DNA of 64,000 bases from Xiheimicrobium sp033763395 (GCA_033763395.1 JANRKQ010000241.1:1-64000), one strand, 5' to 3'; shown: positions 8,397 to 17,447, counted from the stretch's first letter. Notes: generated from the sequence alone by a model not told the origin. Made by a program: numbers and translations.

Positions 8397-9278
8397 TCAC
8401 GCCCCTGGTCCGGGAATCGGCTCGTCGTCATCACCGGGGATGGTGGGGAAGCGCCCGTGCTTCCAGTCGAGGCGGGCCTGCTCGAGGCGCTCGCGGCGGC
8501 TCGACACCCAGTTCCACAGCATGAAGCGCGGCCCGTCGAGGGGCTCGCCGCCCAGCACCGCGACGCGCGCAGGCGTGAGCGCGGTGAGGCACGTCTCGGT
8601 CCCTGACTCGAGCACGCCGAGCCGGTGCGCCCCCAGCGAGGTGCCGTCGACGCCCACGTCACCAGCCACGACGTACACCCCACGCTCGGCGACGTCGGCG
8701 GGCAGGTCGAGCGTGGCGCCTGGTTCGAGCTCGGCGACGGCGAAGAGGGTGGGGGACGCGAGGCGAATGGGAGACGTCAGGCCGCGGAACGAGCCCAGCA
8801 CCACGCGGCAGCGGGCCCCGTTCTCCTCGAGCACCGGCAGCGCCTCGGCGTCGGCGTGCTGGAAGGACGGCTCGGACTCCTCGAGGTGCGCCGGCAGGGC
8901 GACCCACAGCTGCAGGCCGTGGAGCGTCATCGGCACCCCGAAGCGGTCGGGCGGCGTGCGCTCCGAGTGCACGATGCCGCGGCCAGCGCTCATCCAGTTC
9001 ACGTCGCCGGGCCTGATCCGCTGCACGGTGCCCAGGCTGTCGCGGTGGAGCGCTTCTCCGTCGAACAGGTACGTCACGGTGGCGAGCCCGATGTGCGGGT
9101 GCGGGCCGACGCCCGACCTCGCGTGCCCCACCTGCGTCGAGGGGCCCATGTGGTCGAGAAAACAGAACGGCCCGAGGGTGCGGCGCCCGGCCTTCGGCAG
9201 CGCGCGGACGACGTGGAAGTCGCCGACGGGGGCGCTGGTGCCTTCGAGGACCTGGCTGAGCGCGGGCATGGCAACCAC
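8397..9278 (-). CDS. Pirin family protein
   Basis: A 293-residue bicupin. Start taken at GTG 9278 with GAGG eight bases upstream; ATG 9269 is an alternative three codons in. The N-terminal cupin carries the pirin metal ligands: H-P-H (in G-P-H-P-H-I-G-L) and H-S-E (in G-R-G-I-V-H-S-E-R), plus the L-D-H-M/F-G-P motif near residue 42. Pirins bind Fe or other divalent metals; some act as quercetin dioxygenases, others as regulators. The C-terminal cupin is shorter and ends in an acidic tail. Nothing next to it indicates the substrate. Confidence 0.9.
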   Translation of the reverse strand: MVAMPALSQVLEGTSAPVGDFHVVRALPKAGRRTLGPFCFLDHMGPSTQVGHARSGVGPHPHIGLATVTYLFDGEALHRDSLGTVQRIRPGDVNWMSAGRGIVHSERTPPDRFGVPMTLHGLQLWVALPAHLEESEPSFQHADAEALPVLEENGARCRVVLGSFRGLTSPIRLASPTLFAVAELEPGATLDLPADVAERGVYVVAGDVGVDGTSLGAHRLGVLESGTETCLTALTPARVAVLGGEPLDGPRFMLWNWVSSRRERLEQARLDWKHGRFPTIPGDDDEPIPGPGA

Positions 9279-9345
9279 GCTGTCAGCCTCGGGCCTGCCT
9301 CGTCACGGAAAAGCGTGGCGGCCGCCCACTCACTCGGCCACACAG

Positions 9346-9642
9346 ATGGTCACCGGCGACGCGGCCGCGAAAGAGCTCGAGGGCATTCTGCTCGAGTGCC
9401 CATCGAACGATTCGAACTGCCTCACCGTCACGGCGCGCGCATGGGAGGCTCGTGCGACACGAACGAAGCACCCCGATGACAAAGCCGCCGCTGCGCGGGC
9501 CCGCGCCACGCTCGAAGCAGCTCTCGAGGTGCCCTCAGAGCCTCGTGCGGCCGGCCACGTGGCGCTCGATTCGACTGGTCGCCACGCACCACCACCCGTG
9601 ATGATCGCCGGCGAGCCGGTGATCGACGCCCCGCATCGTTGA
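9346..9642 (+). CDS. Possible small hypothetical protein or gene remnant
   Basis: A 98-residue frame from ATG 9346 with strong G/C preference at third codon positions, which distinguishes it from the shadow frames around it. It has one predicted Ala-rich helical stretch (DDKAAAARARATLEAALEV) and two Cys near the N-terminus, but no recognisable domain, signal peptide or clear ribosome site. It occupies an otherwise empty 545-bp gap between the pirin and DUF819 genes. It may be a real short gene or a decayed fragment; the bases on either side (9279-9345, 9643-9823) show nothing recognisable. Confidence 0.35.
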   Translation: MVTGDAAAKELEGILLECPSNDSNCLTVTARAWEARATRTKHPDDKAAAARARATLEAALEVPSEPRAAGHVALDSTGRHAPPPVMIAGEPVIDAPHR

Positions 9643-9823
9643 GCAGTCCTGTCACCTTGCTGGCCGCTTCGGAGGGGATGGCGAATCGTGGGCACACCGT
9701 TCCGTTCTCGCCGTGCAGCACCTCTCTGGCCGCGGCAGCGGCGCCCTGGAACAGCGCACAGCCCGCGGGAGACCCTCTCTCAACGAGCGCACCGCGTCGT
9801 CGACGGGCGGAGCGGGCTCGACG

Positions 9824-10951
9824 TCAGCCCCCCAGGCTTCGCAGCGCCCACGCGGTGAACAGCCCGACGTACGTCCCGATGGCGAAGCCGGCCAGGCCCA
9901 GCGTCAGGCCGGGCCCCAGCAGCGCCTTGTTCTTCAGCGCCGCCGTCACCGGCGGAATGAACGCGGGCCCGAACACCGCGGCGGTCGAGCTCACCAGCGC
10001 GCTGTCAGCGTCGACGCCGAAGAGCCAGCAGAGCGCCACGTGGAACACCACCGCGAGCGCCAGCACCAGGAAGACGAAGAAGAACAGGCTCGACGCGCCC
10101 GAGAGCTTCGAGACGTCGGCGAGCGAGCCCACCGCCACGCAGAAGACGAGCAGCAGGTATTCGCCGACCTCGAAGGTGGTGGGCAGGCGGCGCACGCGCT
10201 CGACGAGCGACAGCGCGATGCCGAGCGTGGTGAGCACCAGCATCACCACCGTGCCGTCGAGCTTGCCCGTCGCGCCCATCGCCGCGCCGGCCGACACGAG
10301 GACGCACGCCAGCGCGAGCGCGAGGCCCGTCACCATCGACGGCAGGTTCCGTATCGTCCACACCGTCGCGGGCGCGGCCTCGTCGACGGTGGCCTCGTCG
10401 CGCGCCGCGGGGAAGGGCTTCATGAAGCGCAGGAGCACCCGCTGCGCGACGGTGAGCAGCACGAACAGCCACGCCCCGCCGAGCACCACGTCTGCCGCGT
10501 TGAGGAGCACGAACGTCTCGCTCCGCGTCTCGAGCGCGATGCCGATGGCGTTCAGGTTCGGCGTGCCGCCGATGTACACGCCCACCAACATGCCCGAGAT
10601 TTTCCACCACTCGTCGGTGGAGGCCCTGAAGACGAAGCCCGCGATGCTCGCCGCGGCGATGGCCGAGAGGCACGCGAGCCCGAAGGCCTTGAGGAGCGTC
10701 GGCCCCAGCGATAGCCACTTCTTCACCTCGGTCGAGAAGAGCAGCAGCGGAATGGACAGCGCGACGGACACCTCGTTGAGCGTCATCGCGGCCTTCTCGT
10801 CGACTGGCACCACGCGCAGGTTTGCCGCGAGAATGCCGGCCGCGTAGCAGACGACGACGGGCCCCAGCGCTCCGAGCGGCTTGATGCGCGCGCACAGCCA
10901 GCGCGCCACCGCGGGGAAGACGAGACACGAGAGCACCTGGAGGGCGGCCAT
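9824..10951 (-). CDS. DUF819 family integral membrane protein
   Basis: A 375-residue, very hydrophobic protein with about ten to twelve membrane helices. ATG 10951 is chosen because the 48 residues encoded upstream in frame are Arg/Pro-rich and not membrane-like. The pattern of DUF819 (YjcL-like) proteins is visible: V-Y-I-G-G-T-P-N-L-N-A-I-G in the first half, and F-G-P-A-F-I-P-P-V-T-A-A-L-K in the last quarter. These are thought to be carriers, but no substrate is known. Divergent from the serine protease gene across 130 bp. Confidence 0.85.
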   Translation of the reverse strand: MAALQVLSCLVFPAVARWLCARIKPLGALGPVVVCYAAGILAANLRVVPVDEKAAMTLNEVSVALSIPLLLFSTEVKKWLSLGPTLLKAFGLACLSAIAAASIAGFVFRASTDEWWKISGMLVGVYIGGTPNLNAIGIALETRSETFVLLNAADVVLGGAWLFVLLTVAQRVLLRFMKPFPAARDEATVDEAAPATVWTIRNLPSMVTGLALALACVLVSAGAAMGATGKLDGTVVMLVLTTLGIALSLVERVRRLPTTFEVGEYLLLVFCVAVGSLADVSKLSGASSLFFFVFLVLALAVVFHVALCWLFGVDADSALVSSTAAVFGPAFIPPVTAALKNKALLGPGLTLGLAGFAIGTYVGLFTAWALRSLGG

Positions 10952-11081
10952 CACCGGAGCCCCGCGTTGTCGCACGAGCCCCGGCGCGCGACAGAAGAAA
11001 GCGGTGTCCCGTTGCGGCGCGAAGGGTCTTCTCGTGGGTCGACCGACCGACCTTCCGTGGAACCCCCCGCCAGGCCGCAGC

Positions 11082-12548
11082 ATGGTGGGCGCCATGGAGC
11101 CCGCGCTGCCTCAGCCCGCCGTCGCCTTCCCCGACGACGCCGTCTCTTCACGGCTCGCGGGGCCGGGTGGAGCGGTCGCTGCGCTCGTCGTGAGTGTGCT
11201 GGCGGTGGCCTGCGCGCCCGTCGATGACGTCGCCACGCAGCGCGCGGCCATCTATGGCGGAGTGAGCGCTGTGGACGACCACGCCGTCTTCATGCTCGAG
11301 CCGCTGCGCTGCTCGGCGGCCCTCATCGCGCCGCGCACGCTGCTGACGGCCGCGCACTGTGTCGACGAGCCGACACGCTTTGCCACCAACGCCGTCGACG
11401 GCGTCTCTGGCCCGCTCTACCCGGTGGTGAAGGTGCAGTCGTACACGGGCGTGCGCGGAGACTGGTCTCCAGACCTCGCCCTCGTGCTGCTCGAGCGTGC
11501 ACCGCCGGTGACGCCGCTGCGCTGGCAGGCGACCGGGCCATTCCCGCCCATCGGAGCGCAGCTGCGGCACGTCGGCTACGGCCTCACCGAAACGGGCGTC
11601 TCAGGCCAGCGCCGCACGGTGACGGTGCCGATTCGTGGCACGGGCACCCCACAGGGCTTCGGCGTCAGCGTGATGAGCGGTGAGGGTGGGCGCGGCATCT
11701 GCTTCGGAGACTCGGGAGGCCCCGCGCTGCTCCGCGACGACCAGGGCGAGCGCGTGGTGGCGGTGCACAGCTACGGGTACGAGTGCGGTGGGCTCAGCGG
11801 CTCGGCCCTCGTGTACCCCTACGCCGCCTTTGTCAGCCGCTGGCTGGGAGAGAACGAGCAGCCTTCGTGCGCGCGCGACACCCGCTGTGTGCCCGGCTGC
11901 GCTCCTGCGGACCTCGACTGTGTCTGCGGCCCCGACGGCCAGTGCAGCGCCGCGTGCACCGATGGCGACGACCCCGACTGCCCGCCCGGCTGTCGCCCCG
12001 ACGGCGTGTGCCAGCCCGTGTCGGTGTGTCCGGCCGACCTCGACTGCCTGCCCCCGGGGACCCGCTGTCTGCGCGAGCTGCAGTGTTCGTCGCGCCTGTG
12101 CGTGGCGGATGCCCAGAACCCGACACGCTATTGCTCGGTGCCCTGCGAGGCGGGGCGCTGTCCGGCGGGGTTCCAGTGCGACGCCGCGCGCATGGTGTGC
12201 ATCAAGTCACAGCGCGCGACGGTGGCGCCCGGGTTTCCGTGCGTGGCGGGCGACCTGTGCGCCGACGGGTACCGCTGCGCCGCGCCGATGGGCATGACGG
12301 CCCGGTGTGAGAAGGCCTGCGTCGCAGGGAGCGAGTGCCTCGCGGGGTTTCGCTGTGACTTCTCGCTCGGCGTGTGCACGCAGCGGGCGCCCGTCACGCT
12401 CGACGCCGGCCTGGAGTGGACCGAGCCCCTTGCGCCCCAGGGCTGTGGAGCGGCTCCGGCGGGGCCGTTGGCGTGGGCCATCGTCGCGGTGGCGAGGCGT
12501 TGGCGGCGGCACCCGTCGACGCGCGTGGCACCCTCGCGCGGCGCGTGA
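11082..12548 (+). CDS. Secreted trypsin-like serine protease with Cys-rich tail and MYXO-CTERM-like end
   Basis: Up to 488 residues from ATG 11082 (ATG 11094 also possible). A lipoprotein-type signal ends L-A-V-A-C after an unusually long N-region. The chymotrypsin-fold domain has an activation-like I-Y-G-G, the catalytic His in L-T-A-A-H-C, Asp in D-L-A-L-V-L-L, and Ser in G-D-S-G-G-P. After about residue 260 follows a Cys-rich region with C-x-P-G-C and D-L-D-C repeats. The C-terminus (Q-G-C-G-A-A-P, short hydrophobic run, R-R-W-R-R) looks like a weak MYXO-CTERM sorting signal. This suggests a cell-surface or outer-membrane-vesicle protease, a typical predatory enzyme of this group. Confidence 0.85.
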   Translation: MVGAMEPALPQPAVAFPDDAVSSRLAGPGGAVAALVVSVLAVACAPVDDVATQRAAIYGGVSAVDDHAVFMLEPLRCSAALIAPRTLLTAAHCVDEPTRFATNAVDGVSGPLYPVVKVQSYTGVRGDWSPDLALVLLERAPPVTPLRWQATGPFPPIGAQLRHVGYGLTETGVSGQRRTVTVPIRGTGTPQGFGVSVMSGEGGRGICFGDSGGPALLRDDQGERVVAVHSYGYECGGLSGSALVYPYAAFVSRWLGENEQPSCARDTRCVPGCAPADLDCVCGPDGQCSAACTDGDDPDCPPGCRPDGVCQPVSVCPADLDCLPPGTRCLRELQCSSRLCVADAQNPTRYCSVPCEAGRCPAGFQCDAARMVCIKSQRATVAPGFPCVAGDLCADGYRCAAPMGMTARCEKACVAGSECLAGFRCDFSLGVCTQRAPVTLDAGLEWTEPLAPQGCGAAPAGPLAWAIVAVARRWRRHPSTRVAPSRGA

Positions 12549-12565
12549 CACGCTGCGGCCCACCT

Positions 12566-13864
12566 ATGACCTCGAGCAGCACCCGGCCCGTCTCCGCGGA
12601 GTACCCGAAGCTGCCAGCCCGCCTGCGCCTCGTCGCGCGCGCCGACGGTGTGCTGCTGGCCCGGCACGAATTCACCCGTGGGCGCGTCACCGTGGGCAGC
12701 GCTCCGGGCAACGACCTCGTCCTCGAGCACCCGACGGTGTCGCGCAAACACCTCGAGCTGTCCGCCGAGGGTGACGCGCTGCACGTGAAGGACCTCCAGT
12801 CGAAGAACGGCACGCGCCTCTTCGGGCTGAAGCTCACCGAGGGGTTCGTCTCGGTGGGCCACGTGCTGGTGGTGGGCGTCGTCGAGCTGCGCGTCGAAGA
12901 CGGCACGAAGGCCGACGCGGCCACGTTCGGCGGGCTCGTCGCCGTGTCGGACGTGATGCGCGACGTCCTCGAGCGGCTGCGCGCGCTGGCCGCGTCGACG
13001 AAGCCCGTGCTCCTCACCGGAGAGCCGGGCGTGGGGCATGACGCCGCTGCGCGCGCGCTCCACCTCGGCGGCCCCCGCGCGACGAAGCCCCTCGAGCTCG
13101 TCAGCGGGCGCGCCTTCTCCACGGCCACCGGCGAGGCGGCCCTCTTCGGACACGCGAAGGGCGTCGTGCCCGGCGCGGGGGAGCGGCCTGGCGCGCTGTC
13201 GAAGGCCTCGGGTGGCACCCTCGTGCTCGACGGCCCCGAGGCGCTGCCGCTGCCTCTCCAGGCGAAGCTCCTGTCGGCGCTCCAGGCGCGCACCGTCGAG
13301 CGCCTCGGTGATGGGGCTCGGGCCCCCCTCGACGTCCGCCTGGTGACGACGTCGGACAAGGACCTCGCCGCCGAGGTGAAGGCCGGCCGGCTCTCCGGCG
13401 AGCTGGTGACGTTCCTCTCGGCCGAGACGGTCGCGCTGCCGCCGCTGCGGGAGCGGCTCGACGACCTGCCGGTGCTGGTGCGCCAGATGCTCGAGGCCCT
13501 CGGGCCCCGGGCGCGGGGCTTCTCGGTGTCGGCCGAGACGCTCGCCCGCCTCGAGGAGCACCCGTGGCGGGGCAACGTCGCCGAGCTGCGCGACTGGGTC
13601 GAACAGGCGCTGGCTGTCGGCGGCGTCACGGCCAACCCGGGCGCGACGCTGGACGACGAAGAACCAGATGCGGCGCCCGCCACGCCCCAGACGCTCGACT
13701 ACAAGCGCGCGCGTGACGAGGTGCTCACCTCGTTCGAGAAGGAGTTCGTCACCCACCTCTTGCGCACCTTCGACGGCAACATCTCGAAGGCCGCGCGTGA
13801 GGCCGGCGTTGACCGCGCCTACCTGCACCGCCTCATCAAGCGGCACGGGCTCGACGCGAGCTGA
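12566..13864 (+). CDS. FHA-domain AAA+ regulator of bEBP type with degenerate ATPase motifs
   Basis: A 432-residue protein, 17 bp after the protease gene. The N-terminal FHA domain (about 30-110) has intact phosphothreonine-binding signatures: G-x-x-x-x-N-D, S-R-K-H at 59-62, and S-K-N-G-T at 79-83. A sigma-54-activator-like AAA+ domain (about 125-350) follows, then a Fis-type HTH (D-G-N-I-S-K-A-A-R-E-A-G-V). The key motifs are altered: Walker A is G-E-P-G-V-G-H-D (152-159), with His158 for Lys; Walker B is L-V-L-D-G-P, with Gly223 for Glu; the GAFTGA loop is G-V-V-P-G-A (199-204). The LPPLRER and HPWRGNVxELR landmarks are retained. ATP hydrolysis and sigma-54 contact are therefore doubtful. 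Confidence 0.9.
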   Translation: MTSSSTRPVSAEYPKLPARLRLVARADGVLLARHEFTRGRVTVGSAPGNDLVLEHPTVSRKHLELSAEGDALHVKDLQSKNGTRLFGLKLTEGFVSVGHVLVVGVVELRVEDGTKADAATFGGLVAVSDVMRDVLERLRALAASTKPVLLTGEPGVGHDAAARALHLGGPRATKPLELVSGRAFSTATGEAALFGHAKGVVPGAGERPGALSKASGGTLVLDGPEALPLPLQAKLLSALQARTVERLGDGARAPLDVRLVTTSDKDLAAEVKAGRLSGELVTFLSAETVALPPLRERLDDLPVLVRQMLEALGPRARGFSVSAETLARLEEHPWRGNVAELRDWVEQALAVGGVTANPGATLDDEEPDAAPATPQTLDYKRARDEVLTSFEKEFVTHLLRTFDGNISKAAREAGVDRAYLHRLIKRHGLDAS

Positions 13865-13878
13865 CGGCCGGCCCCGCG

Positions 13879-14958
13879 TCAGCGCGCGATGAGCGACTTC
13901 TCGTCGACCCAGCCCTCGTCGCCGAATTCGTTGCGCACCCTCGCCTGGCCGTCCCGCCGCTCGAGCACCTTCACCTTCGCGCCGGCCTTGTTGGTGCCCA
14001 CCGGCGGCGCGGCGGCCGCGGGCTGCGCGCGCAGGGGCACGGCGACGCCGCTGGTGAAGTTGTAGGCGCGGTCGAGCTCGGCGTTCTTCTTCTGCTTGGT
14101 GGTGACGACGTTCGTCGTCATGCGCTGGAAGGCGTAGCTCGACTCGACGTCGCCGATGGTCGCGGTGGCCGCGCCGCTCGCCGCGAAGTCCGCCGCCTGC
14201 GCCGCGGTGAGGCCGTCAATCTTCGCGTCCTTCGCCGCGACCGCCGGGCCCGTCGTGGCCATCTGCCGGACGAAGTGGCTCACCACGTGAATCACCTCGC
14301 CGTCCTCGTAGGGGAAGCGCACCACGATGGGGCTCGAGCCGTACTTCTCGCCGAGCACCTTCGAGTGGGCGAGCACCTTCACGCGCTTTCCGTCGAGCAC
14401 CTGAATCGGGTAGCTCGAGCCCTCGAGCCACCACTGGGGCTCGCTGCCCTTGCGCAGGAGCATCTGCGACATCAGGTTGTCGCTCTTCTCGTCGACGAGC
14501 ACCGGCACCACCTCGTTCCCGGTGCTCTGCCCGTTGTGCTTGATGGTGTTGGGGAACACCTGCTCCACCACGTTCTTGAGCGCCCAGTCGGTGGTGTAGA
14601 GCAGCCCGCCGGCCCGCACGAAGCGCTCCACCCGGCGGAGCGAGTCGGCCGGCATCACGCCCGGGCAGTTCACCATCAGGATCATCGACGAGCTGAGCTC
14701 GGTGGTGGCGACCTGCGCCGGCTGAATCATCGTGAACGGCAGCTTCGCCGCCGCCAGGACCTGCTCGATGTGGTCCATGCTGCCGGCCACCACGACGATG
14801 TCCTTGCCCTTGACGGCGTCGAGCATCGCCCTGGCCTGGGGGTCTTCGTTCGCGAGGCGCTTTCGCAGCAGGTCAGCGGCGGCCGCTTCGGACCTGGGGT
14901 CTCCGGCGAGGGTGGTGAACGCACACAGGACACATCCGACGAGGAGGGCTCGGGTCAT
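13879..14958 (-). CDS. Exported protein with GATase-like domain and C-terminal SH3 domain
   Basis: A 359-residue protein with a clear signal peptide (MTRALLVGCVLCAFTTLAGD). Residues about 45-260 form an alpha/beta domain in which N-C-P-G-V-M and R-F-V-R-A-G-G-L-L-Y-T-T-D-W resemble glutamine-amidotransferase-like/ThuA-like folds, where the motif marks the strand after the nucleophile elbow; no catalytic triad can be confirmed by eye. The last 55 residues (K-V-L-E-R-R-D-G-Q-A-R-V-R-N, G-W-V-D) match a bacterial SH3 domain, which often binds peptidoglycan. It converges with the FHA regulator and lies downstream of a lipoprotein gene on the same strand. Confidence 0.75.
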   Translation of the reverse strand: MTRALLVGCVLCAFTTLAGDPRSEAAAADLLRKRLANEDPQARAMLDAVKGKDIVVVAGSMDHIEQVLAAAKLPFTMIQPAQVATTELSSSMILMVNCPGVMPADSLRRVERFVRAGGLLYTTDWALKNVVEQVFPNTIKHNGQSTGNEVVPVLVDEKSDNLMSQMLLRKGSEPQWWLEGSSYPIQVLDGKRVKVLAHSKVLGEKYGSSPIVVRFPYEDGEVIHVVSHFVRQMATTGPAVAAKDAKIDGLTAAQAADFAASGAATATIGDVESSYAFQRMTTNVVTTKQKKNAELDRAYNFTSGVAVPLRAQPAAAAPPVGTNKAGAKVKVLERRDGQARVRNEFGDEGWVDEKSLIAR

Positions 14959-15031
14959 GGGCGGCTTGAAACGCGCGAGCCTCGAGATCGATCTTTCGCC
15001 CGCGCAGCGCCGCTCAAACGAGCCATTTCAC

Positions 15032-16252
15032 TCAGGGCTCGGCCCACGACAGCCGGCCGGCGCGGTCGTTGATGAAGAGCCGGCGGCCGTCGAAGCTGAG
15101 GGGCGTCGCCTCGAGCGGCACCGTGACGTGTCGGCCCTCGAGGCCGCCGTCGCTTCCGCCAACGGCGACCCACACCACCCCGGTCCTCTGGACGGTGACG
15201 CCGACGAAGAGGGCTGGGGCGCGTGACGGGAGGACGAGCGACGGTGCGCTCAGCGGCACCCCGGCTGGCCGGCGCACGACGTCACGACCGCCATCGGGCC
15301 GAACGAGGGTGACGACATCGGACTGTACGAGCCACATGCCGTCGTCGCTGCTCATGCAGGGCAACGTGAGGTTGACGGGTGGCGTCGGGTCTCTCCTCCA
15401 GGACGCGGGGAGGATCAGCTCGTCGACGCGGCCCCGGCGACAGAGCCGCACACGACGTTCCCCACCGCTCAGGGCCTCGACCTCGTCGGGAGCGACCGCG
15501 TCGCGATACTCCACGCGTCCACCGTCGAGCCCGTACGCCACGAGCCGGAGCCCGTCCGCGACGAACAAGCGCCCATCGACGAGCCCGAGCGCCGAGGGAC
15601 GCAGGGACGAGTTCGTGGGCAGCCGCACGGTCGACGGACTCCATGCCATCGCGGCCATGGGGTCGACCGTCCACAGCGTGGTGGGCGAGAGGACGAGCCC
15701 GAAGGTAGCGCCCGTCGAGAATTCGCCTGACGGCGTCTCGAACTGCACGCCCCGACGGCTGTACCAGGCGCGGCCGGCGTCGCTCTCGAGGAAGCCCTCG
15801 GCCGGGCGGGCTGTGTTCGTCCACGTGAGGGTCCGCAGCGGCTCGACCGGCCAGACCCATCGCACCACGCCGAAGCCCGGCTCGACGGTGGCGCTCGCCC
15901 GGACCGACGACGTGGCCGGCACCGTGAACTCGAGCCAGACGAGCACACCCTGGAGGCGGCGCTCCCACGTCGAGGTGAACTCGAGCGGCACGCCGTCACC
16001 GTCGGAGAGCGTGAGGGCGACGTCATCGGGCTGCACAGCCGTCTCGGAGCAGGTGCGCACGGCGCGCAGCTCGAGCTCGAGCCGAACACGTTGGCCGGGC
16101 TCGAGCACCCAGGGCGAGCTGAAGTCGGTCAGCTCGATGGTGCAGGCCTGCAGGCGGGGGCCGGTGGGGCGCCCTGCGTCCTCCGTCGTCGCCCCGGGGC
16201 TGCAGGCCAGGGCGAGCACGGTGACGAGGGCGAGGCGCTTCACGGCCTGCAT
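15032..16252 (-). CDS. Lipoprotein, beta-rich, unknown function
   Basis: A 406-residue protein from ATG 16252, which gives a compact lipoprotein signal (MQAVKRLALVTVLALAC). A TTG at 16279 would add nine Arg-rich residues. The mature protein is predicted all-beta: an N-terminal sandwich-like part (about 30-160) with Cys pairs, then repeated G-x-(L/V)-x-V-A-D-G and V-x-x-V-x-x-(D/G) strands that could form an irregular propeller. No catalytic motif is seen. It lies 73 bp upstream of the SH3 protein gene, so the two may be co-transcribed. Confidence 0.75.
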   Translation of the reverse strand: MQAVKRLALVTVLALACSPGATTEDAGRPTGPRLQACTIELTDFSSPWVLEPGQRVRLELELRAVRTCSETAVQPDDVALTLSDGDGVPLEFTSTWERRLQGVLVWLEFTVPATSSVRASATVEPGFGVVRWVWPVEPLRTLTWTNTARPAEGFLESDAGRAWYSRRGVQFETPSGEFSTGATFGLVLSPTTLWTVDPMAAMAWSPSTVRLPTNSSLRPSALGLVDGRLFVADGLRLVAYGLDGGRVEYRDAVAPDEVEALSGGERRVRLCRRGRVDELILPASWRRDPTPPVNLTLPCMSSDDGMWLVQSDVVTLVRPDGGRDVVRRPAGVPLSAPSLVLPSRAPALFVGVTVQRTGVVWVAVGGSDGGLEGRHVTVPLEATPLSFDGRRLFINDRAGRLSWAEP

Positions 16253-16575
16253 CCTCTTGGAGGCGTTGCGTCGCCGCAAGTCGCCACGTTCTCAACTCCA
16301 CCACGACACCAGGAAGGAGTGCCCCATCGGCCTCCGTGGTCCGAGCGCCGCGGCGGTGTCACCGTCTCCATCTTCGGCCCGGAGCCCCTGGCCGCCGCCA
16401 GCACTGCCGTGGTTCGCCGCACGCGTTTCCGGCGCTGCTGCGTGGCGACGCCGCTCGTGTTCGTGCAATCGCCGGCCCCGCGTCGTCGCCGAAGCGCTCC
16501 GCCATCGCCCGCGGGGCCCGGGTGGACGATGACGTTGGCTGGACTTCTCGGTCCGGCGCCGACACAACCGGCGTC
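16253..16575. other. Divergent intergenic region, 323 bp
   Basis: No gene is supportable here: the open frames that cross it are shadows rich in Arg and Pro. It separates the divergent lipoprotein and oxidoreductase genes and presumably holds both promoters. No clear -35/-10 pair, sigma-54 site or hairpin was found by eye. Confidence 0.5.
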
Positions 16576-17337
16576 ATGTCGTCCGTCGCGCCTGCCCGCC
16601 CGCTCGTCCCCGAGACCTTCACCGCCCGGCTCGTCGAGGCGCGGCTGCTCGGCCCGCGCGTGCGGCACCTGGTGTTCGCACGAGTCGACGAGCACCCCTT
16701 CTCCTTCGAGGCCGGGCAGTGGGTGCAGCTCATCCTCCCGTTGACCGACGAGAAGGGCCGGGTGCTGCGGCGCTCGTACTCCATCGCGTCGGCGCCGAAC
16801 GGCAGCTCGCGCTTCGAGCTCGCCGTGACGAAGGTCGACGGCGGCCCGGGCTCGACCTGGCTCCATGCGCTCGAGCCTGGAAGCCCCGTCGACGTGAAGG
16901 GCCCCGCAGGCACCTTCACCCGGCCGCTCGACGCTGCCGCGCCGTCACTCTTCATCGCCACGGGCACGGGCGTGGCGCCCTTTCGGGGAATGATTCACGA
17001 CGCGCTCGCGAAGGGCCGCGCCGAGCCGCTGTGGTTGCTGTTCGGAGTGCGCACGCCCGACGAGTACCTGTTCCGCGACGAGCTCGAGGCGCTCTCGGCG
17101 AAGCACCCGTGCCTGCGCCTTGAGCCATCGCTCTCGCGGCCTCCCGAGGGATGGAATGGCCGCACCGGGTACGTGCAGACGCACGTGAAGGCGCTCTGGA
17201 GCGAGCTGACCGCCAGCCACCCGGGCGCGCGGGCGTACATCTGCGGCGTGAAGAAGATGCTCACCGCGGCGCGAGAGGTGCTGCGCGTCGAGCTGGGCGT
17301 CGACCGCAAGCAGGTGCACCTCGAGGCCTACGACTGA
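16576..17337 (+). CDS. FAD-binding oxidoreductase, ferredoxin-NADP reductase family
   Basis: A 253-residue single-module flavoprotein. The FAD domain has the R-x-Y-S motif (R-R-S-Y-S-I-A-S) and a phosphate-binding G-P-A-G-T-F segment. The NAD(P) domain has G-T-G-V-A-P-F-R-G and the C-terminal C-G-V-K-K-M segment. No 2Fe-2S domain is fused, so it must use a separate partner to pass electrons from NAD(P)H. ATG 16576 is chosen since the frame upstream (from 16336) is Arg/Pro-rich. Partner unknown; the next gene downstream is unrelated. Confidence 0.88.
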   Translation: MSSVAPARPLVPETFTARLVEARLLGPRVRHLVFARVDEHPFSFEAGQWVQLILPLTDEKGRVLRRSYSIASAPNGSSRFELAVTKVDGGPGSTWLHALEPGSPVDVKGPAGTFTRPLDAAAPSLFIATGTGVAPFRGMIHDALAKGRAEPLWLLFGVRTPDEYLFRDELEALSAKHPCLRLEPSLSRPPEGWNGRTGYVQTHVKALWSELTASHPGARAYICGVKKMLTAAREVLRVELGVDRKQVHLEAYD

Positions 17338-17381
17338 GCTGACGTGAGGCGTGCGCGCACCTCACCGCACGTCGACCCACC

Positions 17382-17397
17382 GAAACCCCCGGGTTTC
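17382..17397. terminator. GC-rich inverted repeat, possible terminator
   Basis: GAAACCC-CC-GGGTTTC, 45 bp after the oxidoreductase stop. The effective stem is five or six pairs with no following T-run, so it may end that transcript or be an operator for the downstream gene. Confidence 0.3.
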
Positions 17398-17428
17398 AGC
17401 CCGCCGCCCGATGTTGTGAACGTCTGTT

Positions 17429-17447
17429 CTGTCAAACACACTGACAG
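17429..17447. promoter_or_regulatory. Inverted repeat CTGTCA-N7-TGACAG, possible operator
   Basis: A perfect 6-bp dyad with a 7-bp spacer, 65 bp upstream of the start of the 1053-residue protein gene. Dimensions fit a dimeric regulator site. No matching copy was found upstream of the paralogous gene at 26555. Confidence 0.3.

Noticed and set aside
9639..10847. 402-codon plus-strand frame over the DUF819 gene
   Set aside because: Ser/Thr/Ala-rich shadow; the opposite strand gives a clear membrane protein.
10881..11081. Upstream extension of the serine protease gene
   Set aside because: Residues encoded there are Arg/Pro-rich and overlap the start region of the divergent DUF819 gene; they would bury the lipoprotein signal.
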